Shown here: positions 1-8,018 of the stretch, in pieces
Layout of the letters: every line of letters begins with the position of its first letter
Numbering within the stretch: position 1 is the first letter of the stretch
From: CAZZCP01 sp964653235
GTDB lineage: Bacteria; Bdellovibrionota; Bdellovibrionia; Bdellovibrionales; UBA840
DNA length: 21,974 bases
Assembly: GCA_964653235.1 (NCBI GenBank)
Contig: CAZZCP010000040.1
Coordinates: forward strand, 1 to 21,974
Direction: 5' to 3'
Position numbers and translations under genes: made by a program
The notes under the pieces: generated by a model
What the model was told of the DNA's origin: nothing
The model's input: only the letters and a program-made list of their open reading frames with translations
Database searches by the model: none

Positions 1-40
1 CGGACGGACGTCCGAAGTGAAATAAAAGGGAGCAGCTAAT
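1..40 (+). repeat. Dispersed repeat, copy A (left edge)
   Basis: These bases match the minus strand of 10086-10123 at 36 of 38 positions (the two differences are adjacent, at 22-23), and bases 15-40 match 10239-10264 exactly. The unit contains the 10-bp palindrome CGGACGTCCG followed by AAGTGAAATAAAAGGGAGCA and GCTAAT. The window begins inside the unit, so its left end is unknown. The repeat covers the stop codon of the HD-domain gene. Confidence 0.85.
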
Positions 41-1454
41 ATTCTTTGATTAGAAAATCAATGTCCTCAAGAAGCTGATAGCTCTGATCATTCATGTAAA
101 TTCTTGGAATAAAATTGCGGTAGGCACTTAAAATTTTGACAATTGAATTCGAATAATCAGCTAAGAGCTTTATTTCTCCCTTTGAGTTCACAATTTTAAT
201 GCTGGGCAAAACGAGCAGAGGATCGGTCTTGGGGAACTTCTCTTTAATATTTTGCAGACTTAAGGTAAACATCACATCTTTTTTTGGAATATCGAGAATC
301 ATCCATGCATTGGGATCTAGCTCTAAAAGTTTCGTCTCTACTTTTTTTGCATATTCCATTACTTTTTGAACTTGCTGTTTTCGATGTTTCTCACTCTCAA
401 TCAATGTTGGAATCAAAGGATCAAGTTTGAGCTGTCGAGGTACTTTGCGAAAGGCCAAATATTGGCATAGCTCTGAGATCATAGGATGTTCTTTTTTCTC
501 ATCATCCAAAAAGGCATGCACTTTCGACATAAAATAGGAGTCACTGAATGAAAACCATTGCGTGGGATTCATTAAAACTCTGTCGTGAAGCTCATCAAAT
601 GAGTAAATCCACTGGTTCTCTAAAAAATACTCCGTAATTTTTGCCGCAACCAAGTCAAATTTATAACTGGTTCCATCAGCAATGATATTGGAATACCAAG
701 AATAACGAGAAATCAAAAAATATTCGATCGCCGTTAAGGCTTGTTCTTGAAAGCAAAGAATTTTTTTGCCTTTATATTCTTTGACCACCATATTTTGCAG
801 AAGAATATTTTTATCGTAGGTGCCGTAATGAATTCCGGTATTTAATGCATCTCTGAGCAAGTAATCCATACGGTCAGAATCGATATCAGAGTGCATCAGC
901 TGGTTAGACAAAAAGTCTTTGGATTCGCCTTTAATAATCTTGGCGATATGATCGGGGTTGAGTCCATCTTCTTTTAAAATTCGCGTAATCCCACCAGGGA
1001 AGTCAGTTTTGGTTAGAATTTGCTGACTTAGATTTTCATGATGTGCATCGTGTTTGGGCTGCAGCCCATGAGAAAGCTGTCGCCGCCAATGATTAATATA
1101 ACCCAGCTCAGTGGTATGTGAGAATGGAAAACTACCAATGTCGTGAAGCATAGCAGCTAGTCGCATAGACCGATGAAAGAGAACTGTATCATCTTGATAA
1201 TCTGAGTCATATAACTTTTCATCCGCAGCCGAAATGCCGATACTTTTAAGTATCTGATCCATTGTATGCATCACACCTAAAACATGAGCGAATCTGGTGT
1301 GAGTGGCTCCTGGATAGATATAAAAACTGAAACCAAGTTGTTTTATCCAACGCAACCTTTGGAAATAGGCTGTCTCTAGAATCCGATTTTCGGTTCTGGT
1401 CAGTCGAATTAGGCCGTGCAGATGATCATGGATGTATTTTTTGTAAACTGCCAT
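36..1454 (-). CDS. HD-domain phosphohydrolase (COG1078-like)
   Basis: Predicted soluble metal-dependent phosphohydrolase of the HD superfamily, related to deoxynucleotide triphosphohydrolases and the YwfO/COG1078 group; the substrate cannot be read from sequence. The ATG at 1454 is preferred over an upstream TTG at 1493 because it gives the family-typical N-terminus (MAVYKKYIHDHLHGLIRLT), although neither start has a good ribosome-binding site. Product 472 aa. Visible motifs: QRLRWIKQLG near residue 33, THTRFAH (52-57), the HD pair in MLHDIGSFPFSH (H104, D105), HHE (138-140) and DSDRMDYLLRD (192-202), the order expected for metal ligands. It is divergent from the desaturase gene. Its TAG stop lies inside repeat copy A, so the native C-terminus may have been altered by insertion. 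Biochemical role beyond HD phosphohydrolase is inference. Confidence 0.88.
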   Translation of the reverse strand: MAVYKKYIHDHLHGLIRLTRTENRILETAYFQRLRWIKQLGFSFYIYPGATHTRFAHVLGVMHTMDQILKSIGISAADEKLYDSDYQDDTVLFHRSMRLAAMLHDIGSFPFSHTTELGYINHWRRQLSHGLQPKHDAHHENLSQQILTKTDFPGGITRILKEDGLNPDHIAKIIKGESKDFLSNQLMHSDIDSDRMDYLLRDALNTGIHYGTYDKNILLQNMVVKEYKGKKILCFQEQALTAIEYFLISRYSWYSNIIADGTSYKFDLVAAKITEYFLENQWIYSFDELHDRVLMNPTQWFSFSDSYFMSKVHAFLDDEKKEHPMISELCQYLAFRKVPRQLKLDPLIPTLIESEKHRKQQVQKVMEYAKKVETKLLELDPNAWMILDIPKKDVMFTLSLQNIKEKFPKTDPLLVLPSIKIVNSKGEIKLLADYSNSIVKILSAYRNFIPRIYMNDQSYQLLEDIDFLIKEY

Positions 1455-1478
1455 AATTAAGATTTCTATCGGATTCTG

Positions 1479-1507
1479 TTGAGACAAAATCAATGCTAGT
1501 TTATAAT
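1479..1507 (+). promoter_or_regulatory. Sigma-70-type promoter for desaturase gene
   Basis: TTGAGA (1479-1484), a 17-base spacer and a perfect TATAAT (1502-1507) lie 31 bases before the desaturase ATG. The -10 is the left half of the palindrome TATAATTATA (1502-1511), which therefore also reads TATAAT on the minus strand towards the HD gene, though I find no matching -35 there. Confidence 0.7.
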
Positions 1508-1538
1508 TATATCAGACCAAAGACTTGAAGGAGAGAAG

Positions 1539-2657
1539 ATGTCGTCTAGAACGAATGAACTGAATTGGCGCGGTATTATTGTTCTAACAATAAGCCCACT
1601 CATTGGTATAGGACTATTACCAGTATACTTATACTACACCGAATTTAACCCATGGTACTTACTATTTACCTTGGTGTTTTTCGTACTTGCAGGCATGTCA
1701 ATTACTGTTGGCTACCATCGATTGATTTCGCACAAAAGCTTTGAAACTCATCCATTGGTAAAAGCATGGCTTCTGTTTTGGGGAGCTAGCGCAATTCAGA
1801 ATTCTGCATTAAGATGGTGTTCTGATCATAGAAGGCATCATAAATATATCGACAATGAAGCTGATCCTTACAGCATTACTGAAGGCTTTTGGCACGCTCA
1901 TATCAGCTGGGTATTTTTTAAAGAAAAGCCCGAATATCAAAATCACCTAGAACCTGACCTTTTGAAAGATAAAATGGTTGTTTGGCAAGATAAACACTAC
2001 ACAGCTTTAGCTTTTTTCTCTGGCTTGATTTTGCCAACTCTTATCGGCTGGGCTATTGGTAATTTCATGGGTGGCCTTATTTTCACAATGTTAAAAATAA
2101 CTTTGGTTCATCACTCCACTTTTTTTGTAAATTCCATTTGTCACTATTGGGGTTCAAAGCCTTACAATGATAAAAATACGGCTCGTGACAATTGGTTTGT
2201 AGCATTTCTAACTTATGGAGAGGGCTATCATAATTTTCACCATAAATTTGAAGCTGATTATCGCAATGGAATTCGTTGGTACCAGTTCGATCCGAGCAAG
2301 TGGATGATTGAAATTTTAGCCTATCTTGGTTTGGCAAAAAATCTTCGCCAAGTATCTGAAGAGGCTATTTTAAAAGCTCGTCTTAGGCAGCAAGAGAGAA
2401 AGATGCTTGAGACTTGGTCGTTTGATGAAGAGGCCAAAAAAGCGATGCAAGCACTTCGCTATCGAGTAGAAGAAAGTCAGGTTCGTTGGAAGCAACTTAA
2501 GAGAGATTACCGAGCTAAGAAAAAAGATTTGGCCTCTCAAGGACAAGCAAAAGTCGAAGAGATGCGTGAGAGTATCTCTAATGCAAAAAAAGAATTTGCC
2601 CAAGCTAAAGCGCAATGGAAGAGCTACTGTAGAACTGTAGCTGCAAGCCCAGCTTAA
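1539..2657 (+). CDS. Membrane fatty acid desaturase with C-terminal coiled coil
   Basis: Integral-membrane di-iron fatty acid desaturase of the acyl-CoA delta-9 (OLE1/COG1398) type, which introduces a cis double bond into acyl chains at the cytoplasmic membrane. The three histidine boxes are present: HRLISH (60-65), HRRHH (97-101) and HNFHH (231-235), with extra conserved histidines H191/H192 and H202. Hydrophobic segments lie at about 13-32, 40-58, 75-90, 155-175 and 178-195. The ATG has a good AAGGAG site (1528-1533) five bases upstream and a promoter before it. Residues about 272-360 beyond the catalytic core are charged, rich in A/K/E/R/Q and look like a long coiled coil, unusual for the family. 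A strong terminator follows, so it is probably monocistronic. Exact double-bond position and acyl donor are not determinable here. Confidence 0.92.
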   Translation: MSSRTNELNWRGIIVLTISPLIGIGLLPVYLYYTEFNPWYLLFTLVFFVLAGMSITVGYHRLISHKSFETHPLVKAWLLFWGASAIQNSALRWCSDHRRHHKYIDNEADPYSITEGFWHAHISWVFFKEKPEYQNHLEPDLLKDKMVVWQDKHYTALAFFSGLILPTLIGWAIGNFMGGLIFTMLKITLVHHSTFFVNSICHYWGSKPYNDKNTARDNWFVAFLTYGEGYHNFHHKFEADYRNGIRWYQFDPSKWMIEILAYLGLAKNLRQVSEEAILKARLRQQERKMLETWSFDEEAKKAMQALRYRVEESQVRWKQLKRDYRAKKKDLASQGQAKVEEMRESISNAKKEFAQAKAQWKSYCRTVAASPA

Positions 2658-2667
2658 AGAATCCTAT

Positions 2668-2707
2668 AAGGGCTTTGTAATTCTTTCTTGAATTTCAAAG
2701 CTCTTTT
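2668..2707 (+). terminator. Intrinsic terminator after desaturase
   Basis: AAGGGCTTTG (2668-2677) pairs with CAAAGCTCTT (2696-2705) with one G-U pair. After a single T-T mismatch, AATTC (2679-2683) pairs with GAATT (2690-2694), leaving a 6-base loop. The hairpin runs into TTTT (2704-2707), starting 11 bases after the stop codon. Confidence 0.75.
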
Positions 2708-2740
2708 ACTTTGTCTAATAAAGTCTTTATACCGTCTCAG

Positions 2741-3328
2741 ATGTTTCGAATTTTACTTGTTTTTTTCTTCACTGGATCCATGCTTGAGGCTAGATGCGAG
2801 TTTGCATTTTTTCCTAACTCAAAAAGCAGCAAATGTCTTATCAACTGTCAATTTTTAGATTTACTATCTCAATTAGAACATCAGCTACAGACGGCTCAGG
2901 GCCGTCAGTATGAACTTGCGAAGTATCCGGCAGCGATTGCTCTTTTAAAGCAAAGTATTGTGCAATTGGAACCTCAAGCGGTAAGAGATGCTCTTCTTTA
3001 TCAACAAACATTGAATATTGAAGCATCTACTATATTAGGATCTTTTCTTTTTGTAGCAAAGAGCGAAAATCAAAGTAGACGTCCGCAAGATGAACTTGCC
3101 ATTCTTGAGCTCTTGCTACGTTGGGAGATCAAGCTAAAGAAATGGTCAGAAGAAAATGCTGACAAGAGTGAAGCGGAAAGACAGGCCAGTATTCAGCAAA
3201 TGATTCGCGAACTGGAGCAACTGCAAGATACGGAAACGAATTTGGCAATCGAAAAATTCACAAGAAAAGACGAAGAAAATTTCGTACTTGAAAAATTAAA
3301 AATAATAAGCCGTACTCAAAAGCATTGA
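2741..3328 (+). CDS. Small exported helical protein, unknown function
   Basis: I do not recognise a family. The ATG at 2741 is chosen over a TTG at 2711 because it starts directly with a signal-peptide-like stretch (MFRILLVFFFTGSMLEA); the upstream TTG sits almost on the preceding terminator. No clear Shine-Dalgarno is visible. The 195-aa product has three cysteines soon after the signal region (C19, C32, C36) and then a mostly helical, E/Q/K/R-rich body with coiled-coil-like stretches around 40-80 and 120-165. It is probably periplasmic or envelope-attached. Its last 33 bases overlap the 3' end of the convergent FadL-like gene. It follows a terminator, so it needs its own promoter, which I cannot identify with confidence. 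Confidence 0.6.
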   Translation: MFRILLVFFFTGSMLEARCEFAFFPNSKSSKCLINCQFLDLLSQLEHQLQTAQGRQYELAKYPAAIALLKQSIVQLEPQAVRDALLYQQTLNIEASTILGSFLFVAKSENQSRRPQDELAILELLLRWEIKLKKWSEENADKSEAERQASIQQMIRELEQLQDTETNLAIEKFTRKDEENFVLEKLKIISRTQKH

Positions 3329-4525
3329 AAACAGGTTTTGACTTTTATCGATAATTTGAAATCTTTGGCCTATCTCTTGAATGCTTTTACCTTTTCCGGT
3401 CATAAAGTAGCCGCCAAAACTAAAGGATACTTGGTCACTGGTAAAAACTCCCAGATTTGCACTAAAGCCCCACATGTCGATGGCATCGGCTTGTAGTCCG
3501 ACATCGATATTATGTTCACGATTGGCAGTAAAATTGGTAAAAAGCCCCATTCTCATGCTGATATTGTCTCGAACATAAACTTCATAACCGGTGGATAGAT
3601 TGACAACCTCTTTTCGGCGAACCTTAAAGTTGCTCAAGTTATCGCGAAACTCATCATATTTTTCTCTGCCGTGATAAGTGATATCAAAAGTCCAACTCTC
3701 TTCTTTGGGTTCATTATAAGCGATACCGATGGCTGCTTTCATAGGGATGCGATGATCTGTCTTGGCAGTAGTAAAGTTTTCTTGGGTTGAATTCGCCGGG
3801 CTTTGCGTATCAATGAAAGAGCGAAAGTAGCTGCCTGTTCCATTGATCTGCACTGAGGGTGGGCGAAAGTTTAAGCCTAAGTTCCAAAAGCGAGTCATAC
3901 GGGTAAAAAAGCCCATATTGTAAACCAAGGAGTTATTGCTCGAAGTTTTCTCTTCGGTGGTTTGAAAAACATTACCGCCAATACGAGTTTCATCGATGGC
4001 TGATCTTTGCAGATTTCTTGAAGTGTAGTAAATGCTAATACCAATAGAACTTCTTCGACTCACATTGATTCCTACTCCTCCGCCTACCCAAAGGCTCTCA
4101 TCGGTGTAGTTAAGAAAAACAGAATTTTCATCACTAGATGCTACCTGACCATTAAAACTATCATAGTCGGGAACCAAAATAGATAGGCCAAAGGCAAAAC
4201 TACCGTAAGCAAGAATGCTGCCGCTGGCAGAAGGAAGAGAGCGAAAAAAGCCTCTGTTGACTTCACGGCCCGCTTCGAAGAAATCTTCAGTCTCACCATA
4301 ATCGGTATCGTATTTGTGGTAGACAGTGGCAGCGGCAGAAAAGCTACTACCTCGAACCCGTGCCACTGCAGCTGGGTTGTAGTAGAGAACTGAAGAAGGA
4401 TCATCATACATTGCCGTAAAAGCTCCGCCCATACCCGAGGCACGGTCGCCCAACAAGACAGACTTGTAATTGGAGAAAGATCCCCAAGCTGAGAAAGAAA
4501 AGAGTAGAACTAGCCAAGTGTACAT
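3296..4525 (-). CDS. FadL/OMPP1-family outer membrane protein
   Basis: Outer-membrane beta-barrel of the OMPP1/FadL/TodX type, which in characterised members takes up long-chain fatty acids or other hydrophobic compounds. A signal peptide is present (residues 1 to about 16), followed by a family-like block GDRASGMGGAFTAMYDDPSS then VLYYNPAAV (26-53), and the protein ends in an aromatic STAYYF, as expected for an assembled barrel. The remainder shows alternating beta-strand-like segments. Length 409 aa is normal. The ATG at 4525 leaves 155 bp to the divergent M50 protease gene. The substrate is inference; a PorV/PorQ-like role is an alternative. With the nearby desaturase it could form a lipid-acquisition and modification neighbourhood, but they are separate transcription units. 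Confidence 0.8.
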   Translation of the reverse strand: MYTWLVLLFSFSAWGSFSNYKSVLLGDRASGMGGAFTAMYDDPSSVLYYNPAAVARVRGSSFSAAATVYHKYDTDYGETEDFFEAGREVNRGFFRSLPSASGSILAYGSFAFGLSILVPDYDSFNGQVASSDENSVFLNYTDESLWVGGGVGINVSRRSSIGISIYYTSRNLQRSAIDETRIGGNVFQTTEEKTSSNNSLVYNMGFFTRMTRFWNLGLNFRPPSVQINGTGSYFRSFIDTQSPANSTQENFTTAKTDHRIPMKAAIGIAYNEPKEESWTFDITYHGREKYDEFRDNLSNFKVRRKEVVNLSTGYEVYVRDNISMRMGLFTNFTANREHNIDVGLQADAIDMWGFSANLGVFTSDQVSFSFGGYFMTGKGKSIQEIGQRFQIIDKSQNLFSMLLSTAYYF

Positions 4526-4567
4526 CTATCTCTAGCTTATCAATGCCCTTGCCTGAAGCTGAGTGAT

Positions 4568-4579
4568 TGCTTTAAAGCA
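4568..4579. promoter_or_regulatory. 12-bp palindrome in divergent intergenic region
   Basis: TGCTTTAAAGCA is a perfect palindrome 43 bases upstream of the FadL-like gene and about 100 bases upstream of the M50 gene. A second weak inverted pair, TGGCT (4590-4594) with AGCCA, lies close by. It may be an operator; there is no direct evidence of function. Confidence 0.3.
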
Positions 4580-4680
4580 CTGAAATTCCTGGCTTTAGTA
4601 TGTAAAAAACAGCCAAAGCGCAGAGCGTTATCGAGTCCAAAGTCATAACGAATTCTCACGCATTATGGCATAAAAGCAGC

Positions 4681-5340
4681 ATGGATATTTTAGATATAGT
4701 TACTCGAGTTGCGATGTTCTTTGTTCCTTTTTTATTTGCGCTCACCTTTCATGAATATGCACATGGTTTTGTTGCCAAAAAGTTAGGTGATGATACTGCT
4801 GATCATATGGGTCGATTGACGATGAATCCGATTCCTCACCTCGATATAGTTGGCACTGTGATATTGCCTATTGCTTTGATTTTAACCCAAGCCCCATTCT
4901 TTTTTGGCTGGGCCAAGCCGGTGCCTGTTGATCCTAGAAATTTAAAAAATTATCGCACCGATATGTTTTGGATTGCTGCAGCGGGCCCACTTTCCAATCT
5001 CTTACTTGCTTTTATTGGTGCCTTTTCTCTTGTGTATATCATTGGCTTTCATCCACAGTGGCAATACACCCAAGCTTTAAATCAGATACTAGTGACGTTT
5101 ATACTTTTTAATGCAGCTTTAGCGATTTTTAATATGATCCCTGTTCCGCCGCTAGATGGAAGTAAGGTGCTTGCCCGATTTTTAAGCCCTGATATCAATC
5201 GTAAAATAGAAGAAAATCAGCATATGCTGAGTTTTGCGCTATTGTTTTTATTTGTTAGTGGGGCGATCAAAATTCTTTCTATCCCCATCTTTTTTGTGAT
5301 GAATATTTTTGTTGGCTTTTGGCAATATGTGCTCTTGTAA
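4681..5340 (+). CDS. M50 family (site-2 protease-like) membrane zinc protease
   Basis: Small polytopic intramembrane metalloprotease of the M50 family (COG1994-like). The zinc motif HEYAH (H24, E25, H28) is in the first membrane segment, and the second metal motif NMIPVPPLDG (151-160, with D159) is near the C-terminus. AAAGPLSN (99-106) is also typical. Four to five hydrophobic segments are visible in 219 aa. No PDZ or CBS domain is present, so it belongs to the minimal form. The ATG is preceded by AAAAGCAGC with no strong Shine-Dalgarno. It is first in a same-strand run leading into scpA and scpB, an arrangement seen in many bacteria from memory. The substrate is unknown. Confidence 0.9.
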   Translation: MDILDIVTRVAMFFVPFLFALTFHEYAHGFVAKKLGDDTADHMGRLTMNPIPHLDIVGTVILPIALILTQAPFFFGWAKPVPVDPRNLKNYRTDMFWIAAAGPLSNLLLAFIGAFSLVYIIGFHPQWQYTQALNQILVTFILFNAALAIFNMIPVPPLDGSKVLARFLSPDINRKIEENQHMLSFALLFLFVSGAIKILSIPIFFVMNIFVGFWQYVLL

Positions 5341-5350
5341 ATGCTTGATT

Positions 5351-5386
5351 CCCTCTTTTCGAGCTGCTTGTATTAGAGGTGAGGGG
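5351..5386 (+). promoter_or_regulatory. scpA ribosome-binding site with possible masking hairpin
   Basis: The purine-rich site AGAGGTGAGGGG (5375-5386) ends 8 bases before the scpA ATG and fixes the start. CCCTCT at 5351-5356 can pair with either AGAGG (5375-5379) or GAGGG (5381-5385). Both pairings are only 5 bp with long loops, so masking is possible but weakly supported. Confidence 0.35.
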
Positions 5387-5394
5387 TTTCTCTA

Positions 5395-6321
5395 ATGCAA
5401 GTACATTTAGCTCAGTTTGAAGGACCATTGGATCTTTTGCTCTATCTCATTCGCAAAGACGAGATGGATATTTATGATATCCCGATTCATCGAATTACCT
5501 TGCAGTATTTAGAATATTTAAAAAATCTAAAAAATATCAATCTCGATTCAGCCGGAGAATTTGTTGCCATGGCGGCAAGTCTTATTCAAATCAAAGCCCG
5601 TATGCTTTTGCCTTCTTATGATGAAGAGGGAGAGGTGATTGAAGAAGATCCGCGTAAGCCCTTGGTGCAAAGACTGCTTGAATACCAGAAATACCAAGAG
5701 GCCGGCAAACAGCTTTATGATCGGCCCATTCTCAATCGAGATGTTTTTAAACGTGGTAAAAAAGAAGATTTTGAAGAGCTCGAGGGAGATTTACTACTTG
5801 AAGAGAATGCTCTTTTTTCACTGATCTCCTGCTATCGCTTGGTGGTAAAACGTGCTGAAAAAGCCACCCACAAAGTCTCAGGAAAAATGCAAAGCATAGC
5901 CGCCCGAATTATGGCAATGGCCAAAAAGTTGATTCCAGGGCAAAAGGTGGGGCTGCGCTCTTTGATTGAAGCTGAGTCTGAGAATCCTATGCGCCAATTG
6001 GTGATCACTTTTATTAGTTCTCTTGAGCTGGCCAAGATGGGGCTTTTGCGGCTTTTTCAAGAGGAAGAAAAAGAACTACAACTAGAAGCGATTCAAGAAA
6101 TTCGCGAAGATTTACTTACTAAAGTGGATGAGTACGAAACCAATCTTGATGTGATTGAATTGGCTGAAGAGGCAGAAATTCTTTCTGAAGAGCAGCCACA
6201 ACAATTGATGCTCGCGACGGATGAGATACCCACCATCGAAAATTTTTCGACAGATGATAGTTTTGAAGATGCTGCTAGTGATGAAGAAATTGAAAAGGCC
6301 GAGCGCGACTTGGAGTTATAG
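5395..6321 (+). CDS. scpA: Segregation and condensation protein A (kleisin)
   Basis: Kleisin subunit of the SMC-ScpA-ScpB condensin complex, which bridges SMC heads and helps compact and segregate the chromosome. The N-terminus carries the hallmark FEGPLDLLLYLIRKDEMDIY (8-27) followed by the usual DIPIHRITLQYLEYL. A middle helical region and a C-terminal winged-helix-like part (about 190-250) follow. Beyond that lies an acidic tail (about 255-308, rich in E/D), so at 308 aa it is longer than the usual 240-270. It starts 54 bases after the M50 gene and is followed two bases after its TAG by scpB, indicating co-transcription and matched expression. Function is well established for the family. 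Confidence 0.95.
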   Translation: MQVHLAQFEGPLDLLLYLIRKDEMDIYDIPIHRITLQYLEYLKNLKNINLDSAGEFVAMAASLIQIKARMLLPSYDEEGEVIEEDPRKPLVQRLLEYQKYQEAGKQLYDRPILNRDVFKRGKKEDFEELEGDLLLEENALFSLISCYRLVVKRAEKATHKVSGKMQSIAARIMAMAKKLIPGQKVGLRSLIEAESENPMRQLVITFISSLELAKMGLLRLFQEEEKELQLEAIQEIREDLLTKVDEYETNLDVIELAEEAEILSEEQPQQLMLATDEIPTIENFSTDDSFEDAASDEEIEKAERDLEL

Positions 6322-6323
6322 CC

Positions 6324-7559
6324 ATGAATAAAAAAGATGAAGATTTGCAGGTCGAACAAGAAATCAAAGAAAAAGAGAGCATGATTGATGCCGAAGAAGC
6401 TCAAGAAGAATGGCTAGCTGATCCTTCACTTTCAGAAGGAACCGAGCTCGAAGCTTTTGAGGCCGTCGAAATTGAAGAGCAAGAGTTTTTGAACGATCAA
6501 TCGGTAGAAAGCATTATTGAAAGCCTACTCTTTGCCACTGATAAACCAATTAGTTTTGCAGCTATTCGGCAAGTCTTTAAAGGTACGAACATAAAACCCG
6601 ATAAAGTTCGTAAAGCAATAGAAAGGCTAGCCATGGAGCACGCTAGCCCCTCACGCGGTGTTAGTCTCGAAGAAATTAACGGTGGGTATCAACTTCGAAC
6701 CAAAGTGGACAATGTCGAATACATGCGACGTTTACAGAAAGCTCGGCCCTTTAAACTCTCTGGCCCGGCACTTGAAGTATTGGCGATCGTTGCTTATAAG
6801 CAACCGGTAATTAAAAGCGAAGTAGATCAAATTCGTGGAGTTGAGTCAGGCCACTTGATGCGGGCATTGATGGATCGATCTTTAATCAAATTTGCTGGAA
6901 AATCAGATTTTCCCGGCAAACCCATGCTCTATGATACCACTCGAAAGTTTTTAGAGACCTTTGGCTTGCGCAGCTTAAAAGAGCTGCCCACTCTCAATGA
7001 AATTGATGAGCTACTTCCCGACGGCATTGGGGAGATTGAAGAAGACAAAGAAAATCTATCTGATGTCTCTGATCAAATGGGGCTTGAGCAAGGCCATAGC
7101 TATTCAGAGAGTGAAGAAGAACTTTCAAGCATTACCGATAAGCTCTCTGAAATTGATACTTCTTCGGCTTTTTTCGAAGAAGAAAAAGCCCGTCAAAAAG
7201 CCAAGAAAGAGGCTGAGCGTGCCCAAGACATTCAAGAGGCTTTGGATGTGGGAGAAGAAGTTGCTAACAAAGACCAAAAGTGGCTACAGAATTATCAAGC
7301 AAGGCGAGCTGAAGAGCTTGCTGAATCTGTTGAATCACAGGATGCCAATACAGATGAAGTTGCCGAAGAGCCAAGCTTTGCGCAGATCTCTGCAGAGACT
7401 GTAGAGCAAGATGAGTCAGAGCAAGTCTTTACTGAACAGCAAGACCGAGAAGATCGTCCTTCAATAGAAGAGATTGCCAAACAAGCTTTGGCTGCTTTTG
7501 AAGACCCACAAGGCGGAATTGAAATAGATATCCCTACAGAGAAAAAACAAGAAGAATAG
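6324..7559 (+). CDS. scpB: Segregation and condensation protein B, long acidic form
   Basis: Winged-helix partner of ScpA in the bacterial condensin complex. The conserved core runs from about residue 61 (VESIIESLLFATDKPISF) to about 231, including PALEVLAIVAYKQPVIKSEV (148-167), IRGVESGHLMRALMDRSLIK (170-189) and the Y-D-T-T-R-K-F-L-E-T-F-G-L block (203-215). It is embedded in long extensions: an acidic N-terminal arm (1-60) and an acidic, probably disordered C-terminal tail (232-411), giving 411 aa against about 180-220 for typical ScpB. The start is two bases after scpA, and the next gene's ribosome-binding site overlaps its stop. The extensions may mediate extra contacts; that is inference. 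Confidence 0.93.
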   Translation: MNKKDEDLQVEQEIKEKESMIDAEEAQEEWLADPSLSEGTELEAFEAVEIEEQEFLNDQSVESIIESLLFATDKPISFAAIRQVFKGTNIKPDKVRKAIERLAMEHASPSRGVSLEEINGGYQLRTKVDNVEYMRRLQKARPFKLSGPALEVLAIVAYKQPVIKSEVDQIRGVESGHLMRALMDRSLIKFAGKSDFPGKPMLYDTTRKFLETFGLRSLKELPTLNEIDELLPDGIGEIEEDKENLSDVSDQMGLEQGHSYSESEEELSSITDKLSEIDTSSAFFEEEKARQKAKKEAERAQDIQEALDVGEEVANKDQKWLQNYQARRAEELAESVESQDANTDEVAEEPSFAQISAETVEQDESEQVFTEQQDREDRPSIEEIAKQALAAFEDPQGGIEIDIPTEKKQEE

Positions 7560-7568
7560 GAATTTCAT

Positions 7569-8018
7569 TTGCTACGAAGGATTGTAGTTTTTTTGTGTTT
7601 GTCACTGCCCGCACATGCCTTTATGCAAATTGGCATTGAAAACAATTTTTTCACCTCCTACTTTCAAGAAATCAATATCAAATCAAGAGTTCATCTCATG
7701 TTCGGTGGAAATGGCTTTTACATTGGTGCCGTTGGCTACTACAACCGGCCTTACGCTGACTTTAATGAGGTCATCTACGGAGCTGGAATTCGTATAGGTG
7801 AAAAATGGGTCTGTGGCCTAAATGCAGGTATTTTGCAAAGAAGTGTTTTTAATATCGAAGGGGATGGCTATGCAGCGACACTGCTCTTTGCCTATGCATT
7901 TACCGAGACGTGGTATTTAAGTGTTCCTGTGACTTACAAAGTGATTGATGAGGGCGATTTAAACTCGCGTGTTGAGGGAAGTTTGTTACCTTATATAGGA
8001 ATTCGAATTGATATATAG
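7569..8018 (+). CDS. Small exported beta-barrel-like protein, unknown
   Basis: No family recognised. The TTG start at 7569 is supported by AGGAA (7558-7562) six bases upstream, overlapping the scpB stop, and by an immediately following signal peptide (MLRRIVVFLCLSLPAHA). The 149-aa product consists of alternating hydrophobic/polar strands with many glycines and aromatics and ends IGIRIDI, like a small outer-membrane beta-barrel. It overlaps the next gene by 11 bases, so the two are probably translationally coupled and may form a pair in the envelope. It belongs to the scpAB-containing run. Confidence 0.65.
   Translation: MLRRIVVFLCLSLPAHAFMQIGIENNFFTSYFQEINIKSRVHLMFGGNGFYIGAVGYYNRPYADFNEVIYGAGIRIGEKWVCGLNAGILQRSVFNIEGDGYAATLLFAYAFTETWYLSVPVTYKVIDEGDLNSRVEGSLLPYIGIRIDI

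Noticed and set aside
2083..2337. Open frames opposite the desaturase gene and similar antisense frames elsewhere
   Set aside because: They overlap strongly supported genes, lack start signals and have no recognisable domains.
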